Shown: piece by piece, positions 5,577 through 6,118 of the stretch
Position numbering within the stretch: position 1 is the first letter of the stretch
Layout: each line of letters begins with the position of its first letter
NCBI GenBank assembly: GCA_013003675.1
Contig: JABDIP010000285.1
Span: forward strand, 1-6,118
Reading direction: 5' to 3'
DNA: 6,118 nucleotides
From: Inquilinus sp.
GTDB taxonomy: Bacteria > Pseudomonadota > Alphaproteobacteria > DSM-16000 > Inquilinaceae
Program-made: the position numbers and the translations under genes
Notes under the pieces: generated by a model
Told to the model about the DNA's origin: nothing
The model's database searches: none
What the model saw: the letters and a program-made list of their open reading frames with translations, nothing else

Positions 5577-6118
5577 GGCGAACGCCGCGCCCATCTCGGC
5601 CGTGGTCGCGGTGCCGCCGAGGTCGGCCGTCCGCACCCGACCCTCGGCCAGCACGGTGGCGATCGCTGCCTCGATGGCTGCCGCCGCTGTCGTCTCCCCC
5701 AGATGGTCGAGCATCATCGCCGCGGTCCAGATCTGCGCGGTCGGGTTGGCGATGCCCTTGCCGGCGATGTCCGGGGCGGACCCGTGCACCGGCTCGAACA
5801 TCGAGGGGTGATCGCGCTCCGGATTGATGTTGCCGGCCGGCGCCAGCCCCATGCCGCCGACGACCGCGGCACCCAGATCGGACAGGATGTCGCCGAACAG
5901 GTTGCTGGCGACAATCACGTCGAACCAGTCCGGGTGCTGCACCAGATGCGCCGACAGGATGTCGATGTGGAACTGGTCGGTGGCGACGTCCGGGTAGTCC
6001 TTGGCCACCGCCGCGAAACGTTCGTCCCAGAACGGCATGGTGTGGATGATGCCGTTCGATTTGGTGGCCGAGGTCAGCTTCTTGCGCCGGGTCCGCGCCA
6101 CCTCGAAGGCATAGTGCA
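5565..6118 (-). CDS. Tartrate/D-malate dehydrogenase family protein, C-terminal part
   Basis: The last 183 residues of an NAD-dependent, metal-dependent beta-decarboxylating dehydrogenase of the isocitrate/isopropylmalate dehydrogenase superfamily are present; the 5' end lies beyond the right edge. The fragment begins HYAFEVARTRRKK. SATKSNG holds the probable catalytic Lys. The Asp in FHIDILSAH and the two in FGDILSD are the metal and substrate ligands. EPVHGSAPDIAGKGIANP is the family's nucleotide-binding loop. TKSNGI with TMPFWDERF points to the tartrate dehydrogenase/D-malate dehydrogenase branch rather than to LeuB, from recalled family patterns, so substrate assignment (tartrate, D-malate or 3-isopropylmalate) is tentative. 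The stop is TGA at 5565-5567. It converges on the cytochrome c gene and so is not in its operon. No frameshift is visible in the part present. Confidence 0.9.
   Translation of the reverse strand, partial: HYAFEVARTRRKKLTSATKSNGIIHTMPFWDERFAAVAKDYPDVATDQFHIDILSAHLVQHPDWFDVIVASNLFGDILSDLGAAVVGGMGLAPAGNINPERDHPSMFEPVHGSAPDIAGKGIANPTAQIWTAAMMLDHLGETTAAAAIEAAIATVLAEGRVRTADLGGTATTAEMGAAFAAAL

Overview
The window looks like a stretch of chromosome from a GC-rich alphaproteobacterium, probably near Rhodospirillales. The support is the strongly alphaproteobacterial RpoH sequence (with the QKKLFFNLR RpoH box), the high GC content and GC-rich third codon positions, and the gene types present. I see no mobile element, CRISPR array, tRNA or rRNA. 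This is assembled from sequence reading only; no database search was run.

Layout. (1) 53-538 (+) encodes a short membrane-anchored hypothetical protein with a beta-rich outer domain. (2) 577-1134 (-) encodes a four-helix cytochrome b561-type diheme membrane protein and converges on gene 1. (3) A 236-base divergent intergenic region follows. It carries a good match to a heat-shock (sigma-32) promoter and a leader with competing hairpins. (4) 1371-2303 (+) is rpoH, the heat-shock sigma factor. (5) 2397-2711 (+) encodes a small exported c-type cytochrome with one CxxCH motif. (6) 2827-3711 (+) is ispA, farnesyl diphosphate synthase, probably starting at TTG. (7) 3880-5133 (+) encodes an exported PQQ-dependent sugar/sorbosone dehydrogenase-like beta-propeller. 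(8) A strong GC hairpin separates it from 5220-5558 (+), an exported class I c-type cytochrome. (9) 5568-6118 (-) is the C-terminal part of a tartrate/D-malate/isopropylmalate dehydrogenase-family enzyme whose start lies beyond the right edge.

How the genes may work together. The clearest pair is the periplasmic PQQ dehydrogenase and the cytochrome c directly after it. By analogy with other quinoprotein dehydrogenases, the dehydrogenase would oxidise a sugar or aldehyde and pass electrons to the cytochrome. The b561 protein and the small cytochrome flanking rpoH are also redox carriers, but a functional link to rpoH or to the PQQ module is inference from position only. ispA supplies C15 prenyl diphosphate for quinones, hopanoids or carotenoids, and here it is not in the frequent xseB-ispA-dxs arrangement.

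Most of the window is ordinary core and metabolic sequence. The parts most worth a second look are the putative self-activating promoter and switch-like leader of rpoH, two unusual residues in the otherwise highly conserved RpoH core, and the hairpin between the dehydrogenase and its cytochrome.
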